From a virus: a DNA stretch of 24,027 nt. The stretch is from positions 1 through 24,027 of the IMG/VR virus record IMGVR_UViG_3300047374_000076. One strand, written 5' to 3'. A model generated the notes under the pieces. That model was given only the letters and a program-made list of their open reading frames with translations. It had not been told where the DNA came from and did no database searches. Shown here piece by piece: positions 1 to 5,407 of the stretch. A program made the translations under genes and the position numbers. Positions within the stretch are counted from its first letter, which is position 1. Each line of letters begins with the position of its first letter.

Positions 1-10
1 CAGGTTTCAT
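1..10 (-). CDS. 5' end of a gene leaving the window at the left edge
   Basis: Only the start codon and two further codons (M-K-P) are inside the window. The ATG is preceded at good spacing by an AGGGAA ribosome-binding sequence and lies about 30 bases downstream of a well-formed sigma70-type promoter on the same strand. In related phages the genes after the portal and small basic proteins are scaffold and capsid genes, so this may be the start of that block. That identity is inference from gene order, since three codons carry no family information. Confidence 0.5.
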
Positions 11-38
11 AGTTTCCCTTTGTTTATACTACAGTTAT

Positions 39-67
39 AGTATAGCATGTTTTTAGTTAAAAGTCAA
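39..67 (-). promoter_or_regulatory. sigma70-type promoter, leftward (second late promoter)
   Basis: Read on the minus strand, TTGACT (67-62) and TATACT (44-39) are separated by exactly 17 bases. It shares the pattern TTGACTT...TATACTATA with the leftward promoter at 5007-5035. It would transcribe the gene starting at base 10 and seems to re-initiate late transcription after the small basic-protein genes. Confidence 0.8.
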
Positions 68-74
68 GTATTAT

Positions 75-179
75 TTAGTAGCCTTTTTTCATAGGCTTCT
101 TCTTCTTTTTAGCTGCTTTCTTAGCTGCTGCTTTCCCTTCTTTTGTGTAAGGGTACTTCACTCCTCCGACTTTAGGCAT
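75..179 (-). CDS. small lysine-rich conserved phage protein, 34 aa
   Basis: The reading frame encodes 34 residues beginning MPKVGGVKYPYTKEGKAAA, with a poly-lysine run near the C-terminus (KKAAKKKKK). I recognise this opening as a small protein recurrent in marine podoviruses, function unknown. The start codon overlaps the upstream stop as TGATG, indicating translational coupling. The strong positive charge is compatible with nucleic-acid binding or a virion-internal role, but that is inference. It is the last gene before the promoter at 39-67. Confidence 0.8.
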   Translation of the reverse strand: MPKVGGVKYPYTKEGKAAAKKAAKKKKKPMKKGY

Positions 180-328
180 CACTTCTTCCTCTTTTTGGCT
201 GTTTTGGCTGCTTGTTTGAAAGCTTTTGCGGTGGGCGCACCTTTGGAACCCGGTTTACGCATCTTCTCCTTGCTACCTGCAGCGATTCGCTTGCGTTTAG
301 CGTGTATATTCTCATATAGACCTGCCAC
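179..328 (-). CDS. small basic conserved phage protein (AGLYxNIHAKRKRIAAGS family), 49 aa
   Basis: Starting at the GTG at 328, the frame gives MAGLYENIHAKRKRIAAGS followed by KMRKPGSKGAPTAKAFKQAA. From memory this is a recurring small protein of marine podoviruses and pelagiphages with no assigned function. The second of two GTG codons is chosen because it overlaps the upstream stop (TAGTG) and lies 8 bases after AAGGAG; the first GTG is only 2 bases from that site. It is coupled to the 34-aa gene downstream through TGATG. The residues are overwhelmingly basic, which suggests DNA or RNA contact. Confidence 0.85.
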   Translation of the reverse strand: MAGLYENIHAKRKRIAAGSKEKMRKPGSKGAPTAKAFKQAAKTAKKRKK

Positions 329-612
329 TACCACTTCTCCTTGTTTGCCCAGTACGCTGCTGACATTTTACCTTTTGCAATATTCTTTGCATGACGAGCT
401 TTAAATGACTTGCGTCTGGCTTTATCTTTCTCAGACTTAGGGGCTTTACCCGCACCGCTGACTCCCTGTTGTCCAAACCTAATAGTTTTAACCTTGTCAC
501 CTTCTTTGGCAACTACTACGTGCGACTTAGTGGGATGATTAGGAGTCCTCTTCGGCTTGTTGTAGCCGCTTACTCCTGCTCTTTCCAGTCTTGGGTCCTT
601 CTCCCTTGGCAT
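328..612 (-). CDS. DUF6321-like conserved phage protein, 94 aa
   Basis: The protein begins MPREKDPRLERAGVSGYNKP and contains the conserved stretch KSFKARHAKNIAKGKMSAAYWA near its C-terminus. I match it from memory to DUF6321, a family of short basic proteins encoded next to portal or terminase genes in many phages. Function is unknown; its basic charge and packaging-gene neighbours make a DNA- or head-associated role possible. Its ATG overlaps the portal stop codon (TAATG), and its first 73 bases are also read in another frame by the 60-aa ORF at 539-721. Confidence 0.85.
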   Translation of the reverse strand: MPREKDPRLERAGVSGYNKPKRTPNHPTKSHVVVAKEGDKVKTIRFGQQGVSGAGKAPKSEKDKARRKSFKARHAKNIAKGKMSAAYWANKEKW

Positions 613-721
613 TATTGATTTCCTCTAGTTGGCGTGTCAAGTCCTCTAACTGCGCCCAACGGGGTTGGAGAAACTTGTCTACTTGGTTCAGGAGAACTTG
701 GAGTTCTTTGTCTGTCAACAT
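539..721 (-). CDS. overlapping 60-aa coiled-coil-like ORF between portal and DUF6321-like gene
   Basis: Begins MLTDKELQVLLNQVDKF and continues with a leucine/glutamate-rich, heptad-like segment (about residues 3-38) that looks like a genuine protein; the remainder is low-complexity lysine/serine sequence. The ATG at 721 has AAAGG about 8 bases upstream. It overlaps the last 110 bases of the portal gene and the first 74 bases of the DUF6321-like gene, so every base is read in two frames. The competing portal tail is proline/serine/arginine-rich and less protein-like, which favours this ORF being translated. I recall similar small proteins after the portal in related phages but cannot confirm it here. 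Confidence 0.6.
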   Translation of the reverse strand: MLTDKELQVLLNQVDKFLQPRWAQLEDLTRQLEEINNAKGEGPKTGKSRSKRLQQAEEDS

Positions 722-2651
722 TTTCTTTACCTTTAATTTGTCGTTCTTTTAGAAGAGTGTCTGCAACACGCATACGGCGTTCAAACTCTTTGTCTTCTGC
801 GTCTCCTTCACGGAGGTTCCTAGTGACTGCGTTAATACGATCAATCTCTAGCTCCATAGGTACAGCCTGTGCCTCAGCAGCCAGCTTAGAAGCCCTAGCA
901 GCAGACTCTTGAGCCTGTGCGCCTAGTGCTGCTGTCTGTGACTGCTGGAACTCAAGCTGCGCCTGTTGTGCTGCCTGTGCCATCTGCTGTGCTTCTGGGT
1001 TAGGCTGCATCGCTTGTTGCATTGCTGCAATAAGTTCTTCACGGTTAGACAAGTTCATGTTGTCTATGATGGACTGGATCAGCGTGTTGTACAACGGTGA
1101 GTCTTTTTGCATAGTCTGTAGTAGTTGTACAAGCTGTGTGACTTCGTATTCCCTTGCGATGATACCTAGGCTGCTAGTAGCGTTGAACTTGTAGTCAGCA
1201 ACAGGGTAGTTCTCAGGGTCAAACTGCATGTAACGGTAGGCTGCCTTCTTGACAAAAGGTATCAGGAAGGACTGCTGGAAGTTAATCAGTGTACGCTTAT
1301 GGCGCTTAATGATAGCACCAAGAGACATACTAATGCCAGCAGCCGTTGCTTCTCCATTGACTGAACCCGCAATGCCAGCAGAGTCCACGGCACCAGTAGC
1401 TTGTTGTACCATCTGCTGCAAAGCACTTGCCTGTGCAAAAGTGATCTGACTGACCTGACCAAAGTTAAACGGTTGTAGAACTTCACGAGGATCTCCACTG
1501 GTTAGAATCATTTTACCCGGACGTACTTCAGGTTTAGCACCTCGTGGTAACCTAGTGGCGTCCACAGCCAACATGGGATGAATCGTGAGGCTCAGGGCGT
1601 CAATCCTAGCTCGTAACTCAGTGTCAAGAGCTTTCTGTGAGTTGTAACCTTTTTCACACACGCCACGACCCCAGAACCTTCCGGGTACTACGTCCCATGG
1701 GAAAGCAACTACAGGTCTGTCCTGCATCATGTAAGGGTTAGCCTCTGCTTTCAACAGGACTCCACCATTGGCAATCACAACTACTGCTTCTACGTACTTA
1801 GACTTAGATTCAGAACCCGTGAGTTCTACTACTTCTTCGTCATCGTCTTCTTTTGTAGCGTTATCTAGCAGTTCTCGTGGCACTAAGCCGTAGTACTTCG
1901 TAAGACGCACTTTGTCGTCACTGTAGATCGTGATGTCTTGGTCAGGCTCTAAGTCAGAGTCAGGAGCAGCAGTACCGACGTAAACGTCCTTGTACACACC
2001 TTGTTCCTGCAGCAGTTCCACCTGATGTAAGCTCACGAACTCGTCAATGGCTACACCCATGGCTTCCTCAACACTGGTAGCCACTGGGTCAATCAGGAAG
2101 TTCTGAGGCATCACGGGCTTGAGTTTAACCTTGACTCGCTCCATGATGTTGACACCGACTGCCTGTAAGTCACCACCCATGATGGGCTGTGTGGCCGGTG
2201 CCATCTCTTTCATTTCCTCAATAACAACCTCACCAATACCTACGCCAAACACGGCTGCATTGATGAGACACTCTGCTACTGCTTTACGAACCTTGCAGTC
2301 CTCAAAGTCTTCCGTAAGTTTATTACGCAGGAACAACACGTCCTGCTTCTGGGTATCACCCATATTGTCACTTACGTCAAACCACTTGCCACGTCCAAAG
2401 GTGGCTTCTTCCATCTCAGCTACATTGGACTCTACTGCTTGCTGCAACGCAGGTGAGATGATTCTGGATCTTTCTGAAGCTCTGTCGGAGTCAGCAGGGT
2501 CCCAGATGCCCCGCCAAAGTCTGTAGTACTCGTCAAAACGTGCCTCATAGTTTGACTCGTAGTGGTCACGCCAGTCTTCACACTTAGTAATTACCCAGTC
2601 TTCAATAGATTCTTCTATCAACAAAGGGTCCTGCTCAAATATTTCACTCAT
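612..2651 (-). CDS. portal protein, 679 aa
   Basis: Forms the dodecameric ring at the head vertex through which DNA is packaged and ejected and to which the tail attaches. The assignment rests on an overall resemblance to podovirus portals: an acidic helical N-terminus (about residues 1-60, DWVITKCEDWRDHYES), a central region with PHAGE-portal-type loops (ATFGRGKWFDV near 85-95; GRFWGRGVCEKG near 335), and a long glutamine/alanine-rich helical C-terminal barrel (about 530-640). It directly follows the large terminase (ATG 1 base after that stop codon, with AGGA upstream). The last ~37 residues are unusually proline/serine/arginine-rich and overlap the 60-aa ORF at 539-721. Confidence 0.88.
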   Translation of the reverse strand: MSEIFEQDPLLIEESIEDWVITKCEDWRDHYESNYEARFDEYYRLWRGIWDPADSDRASERSRIISPALQQAVESNVAEMEEATFGRGKWFDVSDNMGDTQKQDVLFLRNKLTEDFEDCKVRKAVAECLINAAVFGVGIGEVVIEEMKEMAPATQPIMGGDLQAVGVNIMERVKVKLKPVMPQNFLIDPVATSVEEAMGVAIDEFVSLHQVELLQEQGVYKDVYVGTAAPDSDLEPDQDITIYSDDKVRLTKYYGLVPRELLDNATKEDDDEEVVELTGSESKSKYVEAVVVIANGGVLLKAEANPYMMQDRPVVAFPWDVVPGRFWGRGVCEKGYNSQKALDTELRARIDALSLTIHPMLAVDATRLPRGAKPEVRPGKMILTSGDPREVLQPFNFGQVSQITFAQASALQQMVQQATGAVDSAGIAGSVNGEATAAGISMSLGAIIKRHKRTLINFQQSFLIPFVKKAAYRYMQFDPENYPVADYKFNATSSLGIIAREYEVTQLVQLLQTMQKDSPLYNTLIQSIIDNMNLSNREELIAAMQQAMQPNPEAQQMAQAAQQAQLEFQQSQTAALGAQAQESAARASKLAAEAQAVPMELEIDRINAVTRNLREGDAEDKEFERRMRVADTLLKERQIKGKENVDRQRTPSSPEPSRQVSPTPLGAVRGLDTPTRGNQ

Positions 2652-2652
2652 G

Positions 2653-3903
2653 TTAGTATCCTGCTACTACGTCTAAAATTTCATGGTTGTCTATTTCGTA
2701 GTCATAGTCGTACGCTACGTTTGCCAGTTGATCTATGTAAGCTAAAGCGTCAACCAAGTCGTCGTGAGTTAGTGGGTCCGGGAACTGAAATAGCTGGTCC
2801 AAGAACCTAGAGTTCCACTCGCCTCTGTTGAGTGTCACAAAGCCATTCTCAAACCTGCCCTGTAACGCCCACATCACCCTGTCAGTCTTCTTCTTGTTAC
2901 CGTGGGTCAACTCTTCAACCCTGAAGAACGTCCCGTAGCGCCTCTGTAAGTCCGTTAGAGGAGACATTACTGCTTGCTTTGCTATTCCTCTTTCGATACC
3001 AACACTAACGGGCCTGTAGTCTCTAACAGCCTGAAATATTTTGGCTGCTGTCTCGTCAAGGCTCCATCTCCCGTAAATAATATTGTCAACGTACCAACCA
3101 TTAGGATTAACCTTGACCACGGCAATTGCTGTTTCGTCCAGTTTAGCATTTTTAGTACGCTTCTTGTTGACTTCTTCAAAACCCGCTAAGTCAACAGCTA
3201 TGTAGTAGTCTCCTTCGTCAATACCTTCGTCGTCAAACTTTACCCAGTCCTCTTTAAACATTTCTGACCCACGAGCTTCAAATGACGCCATAAACTCCTG
3301 ACGAAACGCATAGCTTGACATAGACTTCTTAGCAATGTCGATTTCTTCCGGGTCAAGCAACGGGTTGTCATAAGAAGTAAAGTGCCATGCTTTGTAAGTC
3401 TCGTCGTCACCTAAGTCTGCGTACTTGTACAACTCGTAGAAATGGTTGCGACCCATAGGCGTACCTATGAACATAGCGCAGCCCTTTTGGTCAGCCAGTG
3501 CAGGTCTAAGGATCTGCTCAAATACGTCAGGCTTCATGTCTGCGTACTCGTCCAACACTAGGAACTTCAGTGACACACCACGCATAGTCTCTGGTCTGTC
3601 GGCACCTTTGAGGCTGATGGTGGCACCGTTGACCAGCTTGATCTGCAGGTTGTTAATGTGGCTGCCTGAGATTACAGGGTGACCCAGTTCCAACAGAGTC
3701 TGCCACATAATGTCTCTGGCTTGACCCTGTGTTGGAGCTACGTAGAACACCTGTCCACGTTCAGTCTGCAAAGCATTAACAATTAGCAGCCAAGCAGCAA
3801 GCCTTGACTTACCCGTACGTCTACCTGCTGCTACTATCTTAAATCTAGCATCGTCAGCCCACACTTCCTGCTGCCAAGGCAGTAACTGGATGTCAAGATC
3901 CAT
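2653..3903 (-). CDS. terL: terminase large subunit, 416 aa
   Basis: ATPase-nuclease motor that packages DNA into the prohead. Walker A is AGRRTGKS (residues 26-33), Walker B LVLDEY (115-120, catalytic Glu 119), and the GTP coupling motif follows at 147-149. The C-terminal RNase H-like nuclease has D238 (YIAVDLAG), E304 (VGIERG) and the HDDLVDAL cluster (380-387). An in-frame TTG upstream at 3942 would add 13 residues. The ATG at 3903 is preferred because it overlaps the upstream gene by only 11 bases and begins directly with the expected MDLDIQLLPWQ; neither start has a strong ribosome-binding site. The portal gene follows immediately. Confidence 0.95.
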   Translation of the reverse strand: MDLDIQLLPWQQEVWADDARFKIVAAGRRTGKSRLAAWLLIVNALQTERGQVFYVAPTQGQARDIMWQTLLELGHPVISGSHINNLQIKLVNGATISLKGADRPETMRGVSLKFLVLDEYADMKPDVFEQILRPALADQKGCAMFIGTPMGRNHFYELYKYADLGDDETYKAWHFTSYDNPLLDPEEIDIAKKSMSSYAFRQEFMASFEARGSEMFKEDWVKFDDEGIDEGDYYIAVDLAGFEEVNKKRTKNAKLDETAIAVVKVNPNGWYVDNIIYGRWSLDETAAKIFQAVRDYRPVSVGIERGIAKQAVMSPLTDLQRRYGTFFRVEELTHGNKKKTDRVMWALQGRFENGFVTLNRGEWNSRFLDQLFQFPDPLTHDDLVDALAYIDQLANVAYDYDYEIDNHEILDVVAGY

Positions 3904-4246
3904 TAAAGTTGTTAAACACTGTTGGTGCTGGGAGTAGATCAAAAGTCACTACTACTTCGACATTACCTGAGCCACTTGTGGACGCTTTGATGATGTCACC
4001 GGGCTGTAGTACAAACACTGCTTGACCGTCAATAATTAAGTTTTCTTTGGAACTTATGTTAGTACCATTGTAGATATAGATATCAGGAGTTGGACTAGGT
4101 TTGTCCACGAATAAAGTAATGGAGTTAGTAGAGTTGTGCAAGTTAGCAACAAAGACTAAGTTCCAGTGAGCTACATGACCATCAGGGACAGTAACAATGG
4201 TTTGTGTACTGGTGTCAGTCAGATTTTTATTCTTGGTGTAAAGCAT
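3893..4246 (-). CDS. small beta-rich phage protein, possible virion decoration or fibre component, 117 aa
   Basis: The start is taken at the ATG (4246) overlapping the endolysin stop as TAATG; an upstream GTG at 4258 is less likely. The sequence (MLYTKNKNLTDTSTQTIVTV at the start; later FVLQPGDIIKAS) alternates hydrophobic and polar residues with many Thr/Ser/Asn and few charges, typical of an all-beta domain. No signal peptide or membrane segment is evident. Similar small beta proteins in podoviruses are usually unannotated or called virion-associated. Function is not established. It lies between the endolysin and the large terminase in the late operon. Confidence 0.75.
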   Translation of the reverse strand: MLYTKNKNLTDTSTQTIVTVPDGHVAHWNLVFVANLHNSTNSITLFVDKPSPTPDIYIYNGTNISSKENLIIDGQAVFVLQPGDIIKASTSGSGNVEVVVTFDLLPAPTVFNNFNGS

Positions 4247-4596
4247 TAGTAGAGCCACATAACTGGAGTTGTGCCTCGTGTGTCCACATGGACAAAGGTC
4301 TTAGCAATGCCTATGCCCGTGAAGCCAAGAGCAAGTGCCTTCTGTACAATGATGAAGCGATGACCGCCGAAGCTGACTTGGATGTCTGCAGCAATGCCCT
4401 GAGCATGGGTCCCCGGAACTTCCTTGTTAGCCTCTATAGGATGTTCAATGGGGTGTCTATAACCGCTTGTTATGACAAACGGGAACCCACACTCACCACG
4501 TAAACGATCAAGCTTCTGTAGGAACTCTGGTTCCATCTTGTTGTCACCAGTGACTCTGCAGTTGAACTCTTCCAGTGTAAAAAACTCAAGACTCAT
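4246..4596 (-). CDS. M15-family peptidase, probable endolysin, 116 aa
   Basis: Predicted zinc D-Ala-D-Ala/L-Ala-D-Glu-type peptidase that cleaves peptidoglycan peptides for lysis. Motifs of Peptidase M15_3 are complete: SGYRHP (44-49), H64 and D71 in THAQGIAAD, and H103 in FVHVD, giving the His-Asp-His zinc site, with Asp105 next to it. The length is typical of the compact catalytic domain with no cell-wall-binding domain. No signal peptide is seen, so a holin elsewhere is expected; none was identified confidently in the window. The ATG at 4596 lies 9 bases after AAGGAG; an in-frame TTG one codon upstream is rejected. It overlaps the upstream gene by 11 bases. Confidence 0.92.
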   Translation of the reverse strand: MSLEFFTLEEFNCRVTGDNKMEPEFLQKLDRLRGECGFPFVITSGYRHPIEHPIEANKEVPGTHAQGIAADIQVSFGGHRFIIVQKALALGFTGIGIAKTFVHVDTRGTTPVMWLY

Positions 4597-4978
4597 CAAC
4601 TACTTCTCCTTCGATTACGTCACTGTTGTCACTGTCGTTTACGTCTACAGTACCAACACCTGTTATGTTGATCTGTATGGCGTTTCTACCACCGTCCTTC
4701 ACTACTTCCTTCTCAAATGCACCAACTGGTAACATACGGTCCATAATTAGCTTCCAAGCAGAAGCCTGATTCTTATGGTCGTTGTCAAGTGCAGCATCAA
4801 AAATAGTCTCAAGGACTTTCTTTGACTTCGGTGAAGCCAACATACGAGCTTTGTACTCGTTGATTATAGCAGCGTCACCCTTTGGTCTGCCTACTTTACC
4901 CTTGTTACCGGGTTTTACAGCAGCTACTTCTGACTTCCGGGGTCTGCCACGACCTCTTTTTTTAATTTCAGTGGTCAT
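4586..4978 (-). CDS. AT-hook-like DNA-binding protein, candidate small terminase subunit, 130 aa
   Basis: The N-terminus carries two AT-hook-like motifs, RGRGRPRK (about residues 8-15) and GRPKG (about 30-34), embedded in lysine/proline-rich sequence. A helical central part (about 40-90, ASAWKLIMDRMLP) and an acidic C-terminal tail (DSDNSDVIEGEVVDES) follow. AT-hooks bind the minor groove of AT-rich DNA. As the first gene of the leftward late operon, just upstream of endolysin and large terminase, it is in the position expected for a small terminase or packaging-site recogniser. That function is inference; a transcriptional regulator is also possible. It is expressed from the promoter at 5007-5035. 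Confidence 0.75.
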   Translation of the reverse strand: MTTEIKKRGRGRPRKSEVAAVKPGNKGKVGRPKGDAAIINEYKARMLASPKSKKVLETIFDAALDNDHKNQASAWKLIMDRMLPVGAFEKEVVKDGGRNAIQINITGVGTVDVNDSDNSDVIEGEVVDES

Positions 4979-5006
4979 AACACAAATTGTCCCTAATTAC
5001 AACTAT

Positions 5007-5035
5007 AGTATAACATAAGTATTCACATAAGTCAA
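5007..5035 (-). promoter_or_regulatory. sigma70-type promoter, leftward (late/packaging operon)
   Basis: On the minus strand TTGACT (5035-5030) and TATACT (5012-5007) are separated by exactly 17 bases, followed by ATAG. The first gene starts at 4978. It matches the promoter at 39-67 closely in both hexamers and the bases just outside them. A host RNA polymerase holoenzyme would be expected to use it. Confidence 0.85.
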
Positions 5036-5078
5036 GCTATTTTTACCTTTGGGCGGCACGAGTAACAACTACGTGTTG

Positions 5079-5091
5079 AATCAAGTAGTTA
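5079..5091 (+). promoter_or_regulatory. perfect match to IHF-binding consensus
   Basis: AATCAAGTAGTTA fits WATCAANNNNTTR at every position. It is about 105 bases upstream of the first sigma54-like motif, where DNA bending by IHF commonly assists activators of sigma54 promoters. A match this degenerate could also occur by chance somewhere in a 24-kb window, so the context is what gives it weight. Confidence 0.45.
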
Positions 5092-5194
5092 CAGTCGTTA
5101 AAACACGGTGTAATATTCCTAATTTTCACCTATTTTGTGCTTGAGTGGCAACTACAATTATTAACACAAGACAAACCCGGCCCCCGGTCCAACA

Positions 5195-5211
5195 TTGGCA
5201 TGACTTTTGCA
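5195..5211 (+). promoter_or_regulatory. sigma54-like site 1
   Basis: TTGGCATG-ACTT-TTGCA. All core bases of the -24/-12 consensus are present. The flanking sequence is AT-rich and unlike the later copies, so only the core is shared. Confidence 0.6.
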
Positions 5212-5221
5212 TAACCTAAAG

Positions 5222-5238
5222 CTGGCATGAGTCTTGCA
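5222..5238 (+). promoter_or_regulatory. sigma54-like site 2
   Basis: CTGGCATG-AGTC-TTGCA, a full match to CTGGYAYRN4TTGCA. It is followed by GGG and CAGAG, resembling a 47-bp repeat unit lacking about 19 internal bases. Confidence 0.62.
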
Positions 5239-5249
5239 TGGGCGCAGAG

Positions 5250-5266
5250 TTGGCACGAGTCTTGCT
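5250..5266 (+). promoter_or_regulatory. sigma54-like site 3
   Basis: TTGGCACG-AGTC-TTGCT, identical to the textbook TTGGCACGN4TTGCW consensus. It opens the first full 47-bp repeat unit. Confidence 0.65.
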
Positions 5267-5271
5267 TGTGT

Positions 5272-5288
5272 TGCAACATCTGTGCCAG
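5272..5288 (-). promoter_or_regulatory. sigma54-like site facing left (a)
   Basis: On the minus strand CTGGCACA-GATG-TTGCA, a full match to CTGGYAYRN4TTGCA. It lies inside the first 47-bp repeat, 5 bases after site 3, converging on it. Confidence 0.45.
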
Positions 5289-5296
5289 GTCCAGAG

Positions 5297-5313
5297 TTGG
5301 CATGAGTCTTGCA
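5297..5313 (+). promoter_or_regulatory. sigma54-like site 4
   Basis: TTGGCATG-AGTC-TTGCA. It opens the second 47-bp repeat unit, exactly 47 bases after site 3. Confidence 0.62.
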
Positions 5314-5318
5314 TGGGT

Positions 5319-5335
5319 AGCAACTTCTGTGCCAT
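5319..5335 (-). promoter_or_regulatory. sigma54-like site facing left (b)
   Basis: On the minus strand ATGGCACA-GAAG-TTGCT. It lies inside the second 47-bp repeat, 5 bases from site 4. Confidence 0.42.
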
Positions 5336-5343
5336 GTCCAGAG

Positions 5344-5360
5344 TTGGCACGAGTTTTGCA
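5344..5360 (+). promoter_or_regulatory. sigma54-like site 5
   Basis: TTGGCACG-AGTT-TTGCA. It opens the third 47-bp unit. Confidence 0.62.
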
Positions 5361-5365
5361 TGGGT

Positions 5366-5382
5366 AGCAACTTCTGTGCCAC
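5366..5382 (-). promoter_or_regulatory. sigma54-like site facing left (c)
   Basis: On the minus strand GTGGCACA-GAAG-TTGCT. It lies inside the third 47-bp repeat, 5 bases from site 5. Confidence 0.42.
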
Positions 5383-5390
5383 TTTAGTTG

Positions 5391-5407
5391 TTGGCATGGT
5401 TGTTGCA
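5391..5407 (+). promoter_or_regulatory. sigma54-like site 6
   Basis: TTGGCATG-GTTG-TTGCA. It is the copy nearest the early genes. The spacer bases and downstream flank differ from the other copies but the core is intact, and start of transcription would be near 5418. Confidence 0.62.

Larger units (their letters stand above)
5250..5390. repeat. three tandem 47-bp repeats with internal interrupted palindrome
   Basis: Units run 5250-5296, 5297-5343 and 5344-5390, with a fourth beginning at 5391 and losing similarity after about 18 bases. Within each unit TGGCA-N6-TTGC is followed by its mirror GCAA-N6-TGCCA (GTGCCA), forming an interrupted palindrome. A shortened unit precedes at 5222-5249. 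The arrangement resembles iterons of a replication origin or tandem operators as well as a promoter array. Confidence 0.85.
5195..5407 (+). promoter_or_regulatory. tandem array of sigma54 (RpoN)-like -24/-12 motifs
   Basis: Six rightward copies of TGGCAYRNNNNTTGC begin (at TGG) at 5196, 5223, 5251, 5298, 5345 and 5392, each keeping the diagnostic GG-N10-GC spacing. The four spacer bases differ among copies (ACTT, AGTC three times, AGTT, GTTG) while the -24 and -12 elements do not. Three further matches face left at 5272-5288, 5319-5335 and 5366-5382. The array lies between divergent sigma70 promoters and points toward the early operon starting at 5583. Whether RpoN uses it, or it is a set of operator or origin sites of similar sequence, cannot be told from sequence alone. 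Confidence 0.7.

Noticed and set aside
2119-2526. 135-codon plus-strand frame inside the portal gene
   Set aside because: Shadow of the portal gene: serine/threonine/leucine-rich, no ribosome-binding site, and opposite to the transcribed direction.
5222-5407. CRISPR-like array of spaced repeats
   Set aside because: Units are 47-bp tandem copies with no unique spacers; similarity runs through the whole unit, and there are no cas genes nearby.
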